Origin: Alkalihalobacillus bogoriensis ATCC BAA-922
Lineage (GTDB): Bacteria; Bacillota; Bacilli; Bacillales; Bacillaceae_F
NCBI RefSeq assembly: GCF_000621445.1
Contig: NZ_KK211279.1
Span: 57,203 to 119,481 of the forward strand
DNA: 62,279 nucleotides
Direction: 5' to 3'
A model generated the notes under the pieces. It did not search any database, was not told where the DNA came from, and saw only the letters and a list, made by a program, of their open reading frames with translations. This document shows, piece after piece, positions 16,885 through 25,071 of this stretch. A program made the translations under genes and the position numbers. Numbering within the stretch: position 1 is the first letter of the stretch; each line of letters begins with the position of its first letter.

Positions 16885-18732
16885 ATGCGAATTGCTACGG
16901 GTTTACTTATTACACTGTTATTTTTCTTTTCCTTTGCTTATATATTTGTGCTTGTAACTGAAGAAGCTGCTTATGTGCAATCCATCGATGAAGTACTAGA
17001 TGAAAATATCCAAATCGATACGATTTCATTATCAACAAATAGTTATATTGTCGATCGAAATCAAGAGGTCATATCAGAGGTATATTCAGAAAACCGAATT
17101 TATCTACCATATGATGAAATTCCACCACTTGTGATTGAAGCATTTTTGGCAACAGAAGACCGACGTTTTTTTGAGCATAAAGGGTACGACCCTTCTGCGA
17201 TTGCGCGTGCTTTTATGGTCAATATGCAATCTAACTCCATCGAACAAGGCGCAAGCACTGTTACTCAACAGCTCGTAAGAAATTTGTATTTAGGCCATAA
17301 TCAAACATATGACCGAAAGATTAGTGAACTTTTATATGCTTTTAAGCTAGAAGAAACATTTACTAAAGAACAAATTATTGAGCTATATATTAACACTATC
17401 TTTTTTCAAAATAATATTTATGGCTTTGAAGCTGCAAGTCGCTTTTACTTTAGTAAGCCGAGTTCTGAATTAACTTTAGCTGAAATTGCTTTTTTAAGTG
17501 CTGTTCCGAATAATCCGTCCCATTATAATCCATTAACAAACTTCGATAACACTGTTTTACGACAAGAATGGATACTACAAAAGATGCTAGAGGTTAACGT
17601 TATTTCAGAGGAAGAATTTGACGAAGCCGTAAATGAGAAGATTACACTAAATCAAAGTAAGCGAATTGATCAATACCCCGATTATGTGACGTATATTCAT
17701 CATGAATTCAAACAGCTTATTGCTAAAAATGAGGGCTATACACAAAGAATGAAATCCGCATCAGATGAAGAAAAAGCAGCTATTGAACTTCAGTTACAAG
17801 AACGGATCAATACGCTGTTCGAGCAAGGTATTATTATTGAAACAGCCTTAGATCCTTTACTACAAAAAAAGGCTGTCGATGCATTTAATCGACATTTGCC
17901 AAACAGCATTCAAGGGGCAGCTACTGTCATTCATCACCCAACACATGAAGTTGTGGCGATTACTGGTGGGAAAGGGTTTGAAAAATTTGGTTTCCATCGT
18001 GGCTATCAATCTTACCGTCAACCAGGCTCTGCCATTAAGCCTTTATTGATTTACGCGCCATATTTAAATGAGTATGAAGTCCCTCTTCAAAGCAAAATTA
18101 ACGCTAACAATTATTGTAAGAATAACTACTGTCCGCAAAATTACGGTGGTGGAGAATATGGCGATGTTTCAATTTCAACCGCACTTATGCACTCTTATAA
18201 TACGCCTGCTGTTCGGATTTTAGACCGAGTTGGAATTGAAACAGCTTTTTCCTACTTAGAACCGTTTCAATTTGAAAAAGTCATTGAGAAAGACAAAGGA
18301 CTCCCATCTGCCCTCGGCGGTTTTTCACATGGGATGTCAACATATGAATTAACCAATGCATACACTACATTTGCTAATGATGGTGAGTTTGAAAAAGCGT
18401 ATGGTATTCGACAAGTCACAGATTTAAATGGAAATTCATTATATGAATGGCCTTCTTCTTCTACTCGTGTATGGTCTTCTCAAACAAATGACAAAATGAA
18501 AACATTGTTAAACCGTGTCGTTACAGAAGGAACAGGGAAACAAGCTCATCTTTCAAGCTCCTATATTGGTGGGAAAACGGGAACAACGAATGGTTATCAT
18601 GACTTTTGGTTTGTTGGTATTAGGAATGAATATACGACTGGAGTATGGGTAGGAAAAGATAAACAAGAAAGCATGGCAAATGTCCGCCAAAGCAAACCAC
18701 ATTTATCAATATGGCGAGATATTATGAAATAA
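16885..18732 (+). CDS. pbpD: Class A penicillin-binding protein (PBP4/PbpD type)
   Basis: 615 residues. An N-terminal membrane anchor (about 1-25) precedes a GT51 transglycosylase domain with EDRRFFEHKG near residue 91. The transpeptidase domain carries SAIK (about 382), SYN (about 437) and KTGT (about 563). The protein would polymerise and cross-link peptidoglycan on the outer face of the membrane. Length is close to B. subtilis PbpD (about 624). The downstream convergent neighbour resembles YufK, which is near pbpD in B. subtilis, supporting this paralogue over PBP1 or PBP2c. The catalytic set looks complete. Confidence 0.85.
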   Translation: MRIATGLLITLLFFFSFAYIFVLVTEEAAYVQSIDEVLDENIQIDTISLSTNSYIVDRNQEVISEVYSENRIYLPYDEIPPLVIEAFLATEDRRFFEHKGYDPSAIARAFMVNMQSNSIEQGASTVTQQLVRNLYLGHNQTYDRKISELLYAFKLEETFTKEQIIELYINTIFFQNNIYGFEAASRFYFSKPSSELTLAEIAFLSAVPNNPSHYNPLTNFDNTVLRQEWILQKMLEVNVISEEEFDEAVNEKITLNQSKRIDQYPDYVTYIHHEFKQLIAKNEGYTQRMKSASDEEKAAIELQLQERINTLFEQGIIIETALDPLLQKKAVDAFNRHLPNSIQGAATVIHHPTHEVVAITGGKGFEKFGFHRGYQSYRQPGSAIKPLLIYAPYLNEYEVPLQSKINANNYCKNNYCPQNYGGGEYGDVSISTALMHSYNTPAVRILDRVGIETAFSYLEPFQFEKVIEKDKGLPSALGGFSHGMSTYELTNAYTTFANDGEFEKAYGIRQVTDLNGNSLYEWPSSSTRVWSSQTNDKMKTLLNRVVTEGTGKQAHLSSSYIGGKTGTTNGYHDFWFVGIRNEYTTGVWVGKDKQESMANVRQSKPHLSIWRDIMK

Positions 18733-18762
18733 AGCTGTCGATGTTCTCGACAGCTTTTTTTG
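18731..18762 (+). terminator. Terminator of pbpD
   Basis: AAAGCTGTCGA pairs with TCGACAGCTTT across a 5-nt loop, followed by seven T residues. The stem starts within the stop codon. It shares its stem sequence with the terminators at 11611 and 12063. Confidence 0.9.
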
Positions 18763-18778
18763 TTGAAACGGTAATACT

Positions 18779-18961
18779 ACGGACATACGTTCCGCTACTT
18801 TAGCAAAAAGCACCGTTTATAAAATGCTAGCGGACATTTATTCCGTTAAACCCACATAAACAGTAAGTTTCGCTGTAGTTTTTAGTCAAGTAACGGAACA
18901 CATGTCCGTTTGAAATCAAAAAAGCGACGTTTTTCTTGAAATAGCGGAACACATGTCCGAT
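18779..18961. repeat. Repeat A, copy 2 (complete)
   Basis: Four boxes: forward at 18780 and 18831, inverted at 18894 and 18945, giving spacings of 51, 63 and 51 bp. Each box has the form CGGA-N7-TCCG, such as CGGACATACGTTCCG and CGGAACACATGTCCG. It fills the gap between two convergent genes (pbpD and the YufK-like gene). Confidence 0.85.
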
Positions 18962-18968
18962 ACGTTAT

Positions 18969-19529
18969 CTAAAAAGGTAAGCTTGCAATAAAACTATTAT
19001 AAAGCTTCATTAACGCATAGGCGACGGTTAGGATAAAAGTAAACCAGAATAACATATGAAAAAACACCATCCCGATCATGCCCATAATCGTCATCGATTC
19101 ACTAACTTTGTACAAGAAAAAGACAAAATATATAAACACAGCGCCGATGAATAGACCGACAATAAGGAGAAGGTGATTTGTCACTAATAAGGAAAGTGCA
19201 CTTGCAATTAAAAAAATCCAAGATCCTGATCGAATCCGTTGTAAATCGTTGCCTTCAACATCTTTTGAGAAAAATAATAACGACAACTGAATATTCGTAT
19301 CAGATATTAGTTTTAACGCTGAAAAAATCATAAAAAATAGCAAAAGCAAGAGAAAGAGTAATGTTAACTTAATCCCGCCTTCTGAGAAAAAGTCCATCAT
19401 CCCTTCGTATAACCCAAAATAAATGAGCTGACTAACAATCCAACTTTCAGCATATAACGAAAAGGATGTACTAAATAAAAAGATTGAAAATAAAGGAAAG
19501 TGACTCGTTAAATAAGTGTTTTTCATCAT
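18969..19529 (-). CDS. YufK-like membrane protein (DUF5366 type)
   Basis: 186 residues, ATG preceded by TAGGAG. Five or so hydrophobic segments fill most of the protein. It resembles B. subtilis YufK, a multi-pass protein of unknown function encoded near pbpD, and the same neighbourhood is seen here. No enzymatic motif is visible. Its stop codon is only 8 bp from the end of repeat A copy 2. The family assignment rests on topology and synteny. Confidence 0.65.
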   Translation of the reverse strand: MMKNTYLTSHFPLFSIFLFSTSFSLYAESWIVSQLIYFGLYEGMMDFFSEGGIKLTLLFLLLLLFFMIFSALKLISDTNIQLSLLFFSKDVEGNDLQRIRSGSWIFLIASALSLLVTNHLLLIVGLFIGAVFIYFVFFLYKVSESMTIMGMIGMVFFHMLFWFTFILTVAYALMKLYNSFIASLPF

Positions 19530-19624
19530 AAACTCCTACACGAACATATATTCATTGCAAACTGATCATACATACGAATGACAAAAAAAGCAATCCTATA
19601 TCCATCCTCTTTCTCCAACAAATA

Positions 19625-19665
19625 AAAAGTGCACGAGAAGGAGAAATCTCCTTTTCATACACTTT
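19625..19665 (-). terminator. Terminator of the heme-monooxygenase-like gene
   Basis: An interrupted stem: AAAGTG and GAGAAGGAGA on the left pair with TCTCCTTTTC and CACTTT on the right. It lies just beyond the stop codon at 19671 and is followed on the minus strand by TTTTTATT. Confidence 0.75.
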
Positions 19666-19670
19666 CTTTA

Positions 19671-19976
19671 TTACGTATGATACAGGACTTCGTATGCATT
19701 TAATTCATTGCTTGTTGTAGGTCCTTTTTCTTTAGACTCGCGTTTTTCTTTATGCGCATTTTTAAAAGCATCACTATGTAACCAAGCTTCATAATCCGCT
19801 TTTGATTCCCATTTCGTAAACACAATTTGCTTGCCATCTTCTTGTTCATTGTTTAAAAACATAAATTCCAAGCACCCTGGTACTTCTTTCATATTTTGGG
19901 CACTTGCTCCAAAACGTTTTGATAAATGGTCCTTTGCTTCTTTTGGAACATGTAATTCATTCATTACGACATACAT
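19671..19976 (-). CDS. Antibiotic-biosynthesis-monooxygenase-fold protein (HmoA/IsdG-like)
   Basis: 101 residues forming a single ABM ferredoxin-like domain. Asn6, Trp65 and His75 sit where IsdG-type heme-degrading monooxygenases carry their Asn-Trp-His catalytic set, and the length fits B. subtilis HmoA. The family opens the heme ring to release iron in the cytoplasm. No convincing Fur box was found upstream, so iron regulation is not supported. It is a single gene with its own terminator. Another ABM-type oxygenase remains possible. Confidence 0.75.
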   Translation of the reverse strand: MYVVMNELHVPKEAKDHLSKRFGASAQNMKEVPGCLEFMFLNNEQEDGKQIVFTKWESKADYEAWLHSDAFKNAHKEKRESKEKGPTTSNELNAYEVLYHT

Positions 19977-20128
19977 TTTCTTCCCTCATTTCCTAATCAT
20001 TAATATATCTTCATTATACACAATAGAAAAATTCCTCACAAATTTCTCTTCTCATACATTCACAACGCCCAATGAATGCACTATAATAAAAGAGCATGGC
20101 CTTTATCGCTTTTTAAGGAGGACATAAC

Positions 20129-20218
20129 ATGGGAACACTTCTAATTTTAGGTGTCTGTGCTGTATTTCTTGTTTCAATTTTTACAGCAGGCTATGAAGAC
20201 AAACCTCATAAAAACTAA
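20129..20218 (+). CDS. 29-aa single-pass membrane peptide
   Basis: ATG is preceded by AAGGAGGA with 6-nt spacing, one of the better ribosome binding sites here. It encodes 29 residues: a hydrophobic helix (about 3-20, LLILGVCAVFLVSIFTAG) then a charged tail YEDKPHKN. A strong terminator follows 5 bp after the stop. The ribosome binding site, hydrophobic helix and terminator together argue for a real small gene. The function is unknown; small peptides of this type often associate with membrane complexes. Confidence 0.7.
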   Translation: MGTLLILGVCAVFLVSIFTAGYEDKPHKN

Positions 20219-20223
20219 TGAGT

Positions 20224-20265
20224 AAAAAAGAATGGCCACCAATGGGGATGGCCATTCTTTTTTTT
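20224..20265. terminator. Bidirectional terminator between the small peptide and trmL
   Basis: AAAGAATGGCCA pairs with TGGCCATTCTTT, flanked by A and T runs on both sides. It serves the plus-strand peptide gene, and the minus-strand trmL stop lies at its right edge. Confidence 0.9.
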
Positions 20266-20737
20266 AGGATAATCCTTCAAATTGTTGTTGACGAATTGCC
20301 TCATAAATGACAATCGCCGCTGTATTTGAGACATTTAACGAGCGAACTTTATCTGTTTGCGGTATACGTAAACACGCATCTTTTTTATCCTCTAGTAATT
20401 CCTTGGGTAGCCCTGTTGTTTCTCTTCCAAAGACAAAAAAGATATCCTTTGTTTTATCGCTATAATCAAATTCACTGTAGTTTTTCGTTCCAACGGTTTC
20501 AATAAAATAAAATTGTCCTTCAGGGAATGTTTCAAATAATTCGTTTACAGAATCATAATAATGAATTTTTACATTCGGCCAGTAATCGCACCCCGCTCGC
20601 TTTAACATTTTATCTTCCGTTGAAAACCCGAGTGGTCTAATTAAATGTAAGGACGTATTTGTTCCTGCACATGTTCTTGCAATATTTCCTGTATTTGCTG
20701 GTATTTCAGGTTGGTATAATACAATATGTAATCCCAC
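20264..20737 (-). CDS. trmL: tRNA (cytidine/uridine-2'-O-)-methyltransferase TrmL
   Basis: 157 residues from a GTG start, chosen because GAAGAGGTG lies 6 nt upstream and because the length equals that of E. coli TrmL; an upstream ATG would put the ribosome binding site inside the gene. SPOUT-class features include NTGNIART near the N-terminus, a GRET-type motif in the middle and SLNVSNTAA at the C-terminal knot. The enzyme methylates the wobble ribose of tRNA-Leu isoacceptors. B. subtilis calls it CspR and encodes it beside yhbA/yhbB homologues, as here. Confidence 0.93.
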   Translation of the reverse strand: MGLHIVLYQPEIPANTGNIARTCAGTNTSLHLIRPLGFSTEDKMLKRAGCDYWPNVKIHYYDSVNELFETFPEGQFYFIETVGTKNYSEFDYSDKTKDIFFVFGRETTGLPKELLEDKKDACLRIPQTDKVRSLNVSNTAAIVIYEAIRQQQFEGLS

Positions 20738-20950
20738 GATTTGCACCTCTTCTATGTTTATCAAGAAACATTATAGCAGAAAGAACATGTGGAATGTAGT
20801 TTTCGCACATTTCTTTATTTCTCTATTTTCATTTGTTAACTCATACAAAATTTCATTATCGTTGCTTTTTGCTACGACATTTTCAACAGACAAAATTGCC
20901 TCATTCGAGAAGTACATATTCCATAAATAAATGGTTAGGAAAACAAGAAA

Positions 20951-20988
20951 AAGATGTCCTGTTGACGATTTTGCCTTTGGGACATCTT
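20951..20988 (-). terminator. Terminator of the amidase-domain gene
   Basis: AAGATGTCC (20951-20959) pairs with GGACATCTT (20980-20988), followed on the minus strand by TTTCTTGTTTTCC. It lies 22 bp past the amidase gene's stop codon. Confidence 0.6.
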
Positions 20989-21009
20989 GCAAGTTTTTTC
21001 GTTTATTCA

Positions 21010-21903
21010 TTAATCGATAATTTTAAAAAACCGATATTTAATGTTAGGGGTCCATGCCGTTGAATCTTCATACGCCCAATAGCGCATTCGACTATTCGTC
21101 GTTTGTGCATTGACTAACGGCATGCCGTCCTTATCTTTGGCAACGACGATTGTCGTATGCTGCCATCTTCCATCTCCGTCAAAGTCATAACAAATGACAT
21201 CTCCAGGAATTAACTGTTCGGGTGCTGACATTTCCTGGCCACGTAACCCGGTTGTTGCCCCACTTAATTGCCAGCGAAACGAGTGGGCAACACTCCAACT
21301 AAAGCTCCAATTATCACTACGGTACCACCAGCCCTTGGAGCGATTCGGGTAACCAGTCATCGGAACACCCCCGGCCCGCAAACATTGCGAGATGAAGTTC
21401 GTACAGTTATCATTAAACTTTTTATATTGTGGGTTATAATCGTTCCACCAACGTTCTGCATATTTAACTGCTGCTTGCCGATCATACGTAAACCGCTGTG
21501 CTTCCCTGTCATTGGTCCAAACTCGGTCTACTGCGGTTTCTACCTTTTCAAGTGGTGGCGGAATCCGTTCTATATCTCTTTCTAATTTCCCATCAATAAA
21601 TGTCGCTCTCCGTTCTTGCCGGTTTTCCTCTAAGAAAAAAGCGTCTTTTTGTTTGATGAGGTGTTGAAAATGCAAAACATAATCTACTACATGTTCTGTC
21701 TCAAATTTTCTTTGACCTAAGAACATACCATCTACTGTAGACTTAACAATTACCCCTTTTCGCTTTTGTAAACTATCTTGCTTTCTTGTCATACATTCCT
21801 GTTCCTTCGCATCTAAAAAAACGGTCTCCAGCTCTTTCCCATCTATAAAACATTGATTTCGCTTTTCCGCTAGCTCTCTTATTTGCTCGCTAAACGCGTT
21901 CAA
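21010..21903 (-). CDS. Amidase_6-domain protein (YhbB-like)
   Basis: 297 residues from a TTG start placed 8 nt after AAAGGGG; the in-frame GTG three codons earlier would overlap that ribosome binding site. The N-terminal half is charged and poorly conserved. The C-terminal half (about 150-295) matches the putative amidase domain family PF12671: CTNFISQCLRAGG with the candidate catalytic Cys, a Trp-rich middle, GDVICYDF and the His of QHTTIV. The family is thought to be NlpC/P60-like and to act on amide bonds, possibly in the wall. No signal peptide is seen, so it would act in the cytoplasm or mother cell. It sits between trmL and ogt/queG, as yhbB lies near cspR and yhbA in B. subtilis. Confidence 0.8.
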   Translation of the reverse strand: MNAFSEQIRELAEKRNQCFIDGKELETVFLDAKEQECMTRKQDSLQKRKGVIVKSTVDGMFLGQRKFETEHVVDYVLHFQHLIKQKDAFFLEENRQERRATFIDGKLERDIERIPPPLEKVETAVDRVWTNDREAQRFTYDRQAAVKYAERWWNDYNPQYKKFNDNCTNFISQCLRAGGVPMTGYPNRSKGWWYRSDNWSFSWSVAHSFRWQLSGATTGLRGQEMSAPEQLIPGDVICYDFDGDGRWQHTTIVVAKDKDGMPLVNAQTTNSRMRYWAYEDSTAWTPNIKYRFFKIID

Positions 21904-22010
21904 GTGAGACACCCCTTTATCTCCGTCCTTATATCTTCACTTCTTAACAATATGAAGATATAATCCTCAATAGAACTTTTTAGAGTTTAATCTAACACAA
22001 AAAAACTCGG

Positions 22011-22033
22011 TTTACACCGAGTTATGGATTATC
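22011..22033 (-). terminator. Terminator of ogt
   Basis: AACTCGGT pairs with ACCGAGTT across a 4-nt loop, with a T run on the minus strand. It lies 12 bp past the ogt stop codon. Confidence 0.85.
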
Positions 22034-22045
22034 TTTTTATATCCA

Positions 22046-22576
22046 CTATGATATTTTTTCGATTACTCCTTCGAGTTGAAGAAGTGTTTCTTTTTTCTTT
22101 AAGCCTCCACCATATCCCACCATTGCTCCATTGCTACCAATTACTCGATGACAAGGAATAATAATTGGGACAGGATTTTGATTATTTGCTCCACCTACGG
22201 CTCTTACTGCTTTTGGAGCCCCGATGTCTTGTGCAATTTGTTTATATGAACGTGTTTGCCCATAACCGATTTGTTGCAAAGCTTTCCATACACATTTTTG
22301 AAACGGTGTACCATATAAATCTAGCGGTACATCAAACGTAATTCTTTCTCCACTTAAATACTGCTGTAATTGTTCGATAGTAGGAAATACCCGTTTTTCG
22401 TCGCGAATTAGCTCTCCTTTTAATCCGTGTTTTTTTAGCCAAACTTTCATTGTTGGTCCACTTGACTCCATCGTACCAAAATGAATGTTGCAAACCCCTT
22501 TTTCTGTTACTAAAATCGTCATCGGACCAAGAATGCTTTCCATCTCATCAAAGTATACACATGACCGAGTCGTCAT
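22046..22576 (-). CDS. ogt: Methylated-DNA-protein cysteine methyltransferase
   Basis: 176 residues from ATG (MTTRS), preceded by GGAAGGAAGGG. The earlier in-frame start would need a weaker site. The active site is PCHRV near residue 142, with the downstream GYGGGLKKKETLL helix. The enzyme removes O6-alkyl groups from guanine by suicidal transfer to the Cys. It lies 75 bp downstream of queG on the same strand, without a visible terminator between them, so they may be co-transcribed. Confidence 0.93.
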   Translation of the reverse strand: MTTRSCVYFDEMESILGPMTILVTEKGVCNIHFGTMESSGPTMKVWLKKHGLKGELIRDEKRVFPTIEQLQQYLSGERITFDVPLDLYGTPFQKCVWKALQQIGYGQTRSYKQIAQDIGAPKAVRAVGGANNQNPVPIIIPCHRVIGSNGAMVGYGGGLKKKETLLQLEGVIEKIS

Positions 22577-22651
22577 ATTATCCCTTCCTTCCAACTCAAG
22601 TCTTGTTTCCATCTTACCCAATTTCTATCGTCTTTTCCATGAACAAATGAC

Positions 22652-23788
22652 CTATTCTTCTAGGAAATTTAGTCCCATTTCGATTTCATTTAGCACATCT
22701 CTATCTTTTTCTCTCTCTTTAGCCGTTTCTAAACTTGCTCTTTCTTTTTCTCCACCAATCTTTCCGATGGCCCAAGCTGCAGTTCCACGAATGACAGGGC
22801 GAGGATCTTCCTCTAATATATTTAATAAAACAGGTAATGCCGTTTTGTCTTTATAGTGAGCTAGTGCAATAATTGCATTTCGTTGAATTGGTTTTTTTCC
22901 TCGCCATGAACCAGATATATGACCAAAGCGTTCTTTAAATTCTCGATTACTCATTGTTAGTAATGGAATCAATTTCGGCTTTGCAATCTCAGGATCAGGC
23001 TCCATTTCCGGATGATGATGAAAATCCTTTCCCTTATTTTCTGGGCATACTTGCTGACAAGTATCACAGCCATATAACCGGTTTCCCAACTTTTCCCGAT
23101 AAGGCACAGGCAAAAAGCCTTTTGTTTGTGTTAAAAATGCAATACACGCACTTGAATTTAATTGTCCTCCTTGGACTAAAGCCCCGGTTGGACATGCCTC
23201 TACACAGCGATTACACGTTCCACATTGCTCTGTAACTGGTGTATCAGGAGGAAAAGGAATGTTGGATATCATTTCCCCTAAATACACATAGCTTCCAAAC
23301 TCTTTTGTAAGGATTGCGCAGTTTTTACCACTCCATCCGATTCCAGCTCGCTCTGCTACAGCCCTATCCGATAATTCACCGGTATCAACCATAGATTTAC
23401 ATTGTGCTTCTGGCATCTTTTGTATAATAAACGTCTCAAGTAGCTGTAATTTTTCCTTTAAGATACTATGATAATCTTTCCCCCACGATGCTCTACAAAA
23501 GATTCCGCGTCTTTCACCTGGCGTGCTTTTAGGGGCATTGCGCATCTTTGAAGGATAAGCAAGCGCTATGGCAATAATAGATTTGGCTTCAGGCAAAACT
23601 TTATCTGGATTAACCCTTTTATCAATGTCAGGCTCCTCAAACCCGGATTGATATCCTAATTGTTGTTGTGTGATCAATCGCTCTTTTAATGTCAAAAACG
23701 GGTCCGCACTCGCAAAACCAATTTTGTCAATACCGATACTTTCACTATATGCAATCACTTCTTCTTTTAACTGGGCAAATGACATCAT
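22652..23788 (-). CDS. queG: Epoxyqueuosine reductase QueG
   Basis: 378 residues, preceded by GGAAAGGAGGG. An ATG ATG pair begins the frame, and the second ATG has better spacing. The cobalamin-binding N-terminal domain is followed by two 4Fe-4S motifs, CGTCNRCVEACP (about 188) and CDTCQQVCP (about 240), then HEAT-like repeats at about 300-375. The enzyme carries out the last step of queuosine synthesis, epoxyqueuosine to queuosine in tRNA. The B. subtilis equivalent is yhbA. No other queuosine genes are in the window. Confidence 0.95.
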   Translation of the reverse strand: MMSFAQLKEEVIAYSESIGIDKIGFASADPFLTLKERLITQQQLGYQSGFEEPDIDKRVNPDKVLPEAKSIIAIALAYPSKMRNAPKSTPGERRGIFCRASWGKDYHSILKEKLQLLETFIIQKMPEAQCKSMVDTGELSDRAVAERAGIGWSGKNCAILTKEFGSYVYLGEMISNIPFPPDTPVTEQCGTCNRCVEACPTGALVQGGQLNSSACIAFLTQTKGFLPVPYREKLGNRLYGCDTCQQVCPENKGKDFHHHPEMEPDPEIAKPKLIPLLTMSNREFKERFGHISGSWRGKKPIQRNAIIALAHYKDKTALPVLLNILEEDPRPVIRGTAAWAIGKIGGEKERASLETAKEREKDRDVLNEIEMGLNFLEE

Positions 23789-23861
23789 TTCCCTCCTTTC
23801 CTTCTTTTTTTTTCAGTTATTTGGTAAAATGAGGCTAATCTTGTCAACCTCGAGGTGAAAT

Positions 23862-24521
23862 ATGAACGATATATCTATCTGTCCTATATTAAAAAACATC
23901 CTGCCTTCTTTTCAAGTTGGACTCATCCAATATAAAGGAATAACGGTAAGTGAATCTCCACAAATGTTAAAAGGTCGACTTCGTTTTTATCAAGAAGAGC
24001 TTGAAATCTCCCTTACAAACGAAGACATCTCTATAATAAAGACTATAAGTGAATGGCGCAACATCTTAAAGACATTAGGGATCGACCGTTCGAAATATCG
24101 TGTTTCATCTGAAGCTTTATTACGACGAATAAAAAAAGGACAATTTTTCAATCCCATTAACTCTGCCGTTGATGTGAATAATTTACTTTCTGTTCAATAT
24201 CGATTACCTTTTGGCATTTATGATACTCAGCAACTCGAACAACCTTTTCAAATTCGACTTGGCACAGAAAATGAAAGTTATATTGGAATTAACGGTCGAG
24301 AGAATAATTGTCACAATAAAATTGTCATTTCTGATTCAAAAGGGCCTTTTGGAAGCCCTATTGTCGATTCCAATCGTTCCATTGTTACTGAACAAACTGA
24401 AAATGCAATACAAGTCGTATATTTAACACCAATGTTCGATTCAGCTGAAGATCTGTTAGGGTCTGTTGCAAAATTATTTACAGACATTCACGGAGGAACA
24501 GCTGAAATAAAAATCATATAA
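23862..24521 (+). CDS. B3/B4 (PheT-like) tRNA-binding domain protein
   Basis: 219 residues, ATG with GAGGTGA 6 nt upstream. The body matches the stand-alone B3/B4 domain found in the beta subunit of phenylalanyl-tRNA synthetase: SKYRVSSEALLRRI, then NSAVDVNNLLSVQYRLPFG, then GPFGSPIVDS. Stand-alone versions are suspected to edit or bind tRNA or amino acids, but their role is unproven. It is divergent from queG (73 bp apart), so both start in the same short region. No other domain is fused. Confidence 0.85.
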   Translation: MNDISICPILKNILPSFQVGLIQYKGITVSESPQMLKGRLRFYQEELEISLTNEDISIIKTISEWRNILKTLGIDRSKYRVSSEALLRRIKKGQFFNPINSAVDVNNLLSVQYRLPFGIYDTQQLEQPFQIRLGTENESYIGINGRENNCHNKIVISDSKGPFGSPIVDSNRSIVTEQTENAIQVVYLTPMFDSAEDLLGSVAKLFTDIHGGTAEIKII

Positions 24522-24567
24522 TATTTTTACACATTTGACTAGTAGTCGTTCCTTCCTTTTTCTTTCT

Positions 24568-24592
24568 GTTTAGTTTTTTGTTTGTAGGGAAT
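24568..24592 (+). promoter_or_regulatory. Putative sigma-B promoter of dps
   Basis: GTTTAG (24568-24573), 13-bp spacer, GGGAAT (24587-24592). The sigma-B consensus is GTTTAA-N13-15-GGGTAT, and dps is a sigma-B general stress gene in B. subtilis. Transcription would begin near 24599. This excludes the in-frame GTG at 24601 as a practical start and supports ATG 24631. Confidence 0.65.
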
Positions 24593-24630
24593 AAATAACT
24601 GTGAGCAACTTGATAGAAAGGATGAAATCA

Positions 24631-25071
24631 ATGTCACAAGAAAAAGTCTCTACAATATTGAACAAACAAATCGCAAACTGGAGTGTTCTTTTTATTAAAC
24701 TCCATAATTATCATTGGTTTGTAAAAGGTCCTCAGTTTTTTACCCTTCATGATAAATTTGAGGAGCTTTATACTGAAGCCGCTGCTCATATCGATGAATT
24801 AGCGGAACGTCTTCTTGCGCTTAAAGGTTCACCGGTTGCAACAATGAAAGAATTTCTTGAAATATCTTCCGTGCAAGAAGCACAGCAAAATGAAACGGCT
24901 GATGATATGGTGAAGAACATCGTAAACGATTTTGATACATTAATCGAAGAATTAAAAGAAGGTATGGAAGCAGCTGACTCATTAGGAGATGAAACAACAG
25001 CAGATATGCTTTTAGCGATTCATCAATCATTAGAAAAACATAACTGGATGCTGCGTTCATTTCTTAAATAA
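24631..25071 (+). CDS. dps: Dps family ferritin-like DNA-protecting protein
   Basis: 146 residues from ATG 24631, preceded by AAAGGATG, close to B. subtilis Dps (145). The ferroxidase ligands are recognisable: His in KLHNYHW, then His, Asp and Glu in [10 protein letters not shown]. Dps dodecamers store iron and shield DNA under stress or starvation in the cytoplasm. A sigma-B-type promoter lies just upstream. The stop codon TAA is formed by the first three bases of repeat B copy 2, so the gene's 3' end is embedded in the repeat. Confidence 0.93.
   Translation: MSQEKVSTILNKQIANWSVLFIKLHNYHWFVKGPQFFTLHDKFEELYTEAAAHIDELAERLLALKGSPVATMKEFLEISSVQEAQQNETADDMVKNIVNDFDTLIEELKEGMEAADSLGDETTADMLLAIHQSLEKHNWMLRSFLK

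Noticed and set aside
19985-20030. Possible Fur box upstream of the heme-monooxygenase-like gene
   Set aside because: Only scattered matches to the TGATAATNATTATCA pattern were found, not a convincing site.
20771-21010. 79-aa open frame overlapping the amidase stop codon
   Set aside because: It has no ribosome binding site and a likely intrinsic terminator (20951-20988) falls inside its first third.
24511-24530. Possible PerR box upstream of dps
   Set aside because: ATATAATATTTTTAC matches the Per-box consensus at only about 11 of 14 informative positions, and AT-rich chance matches are common.
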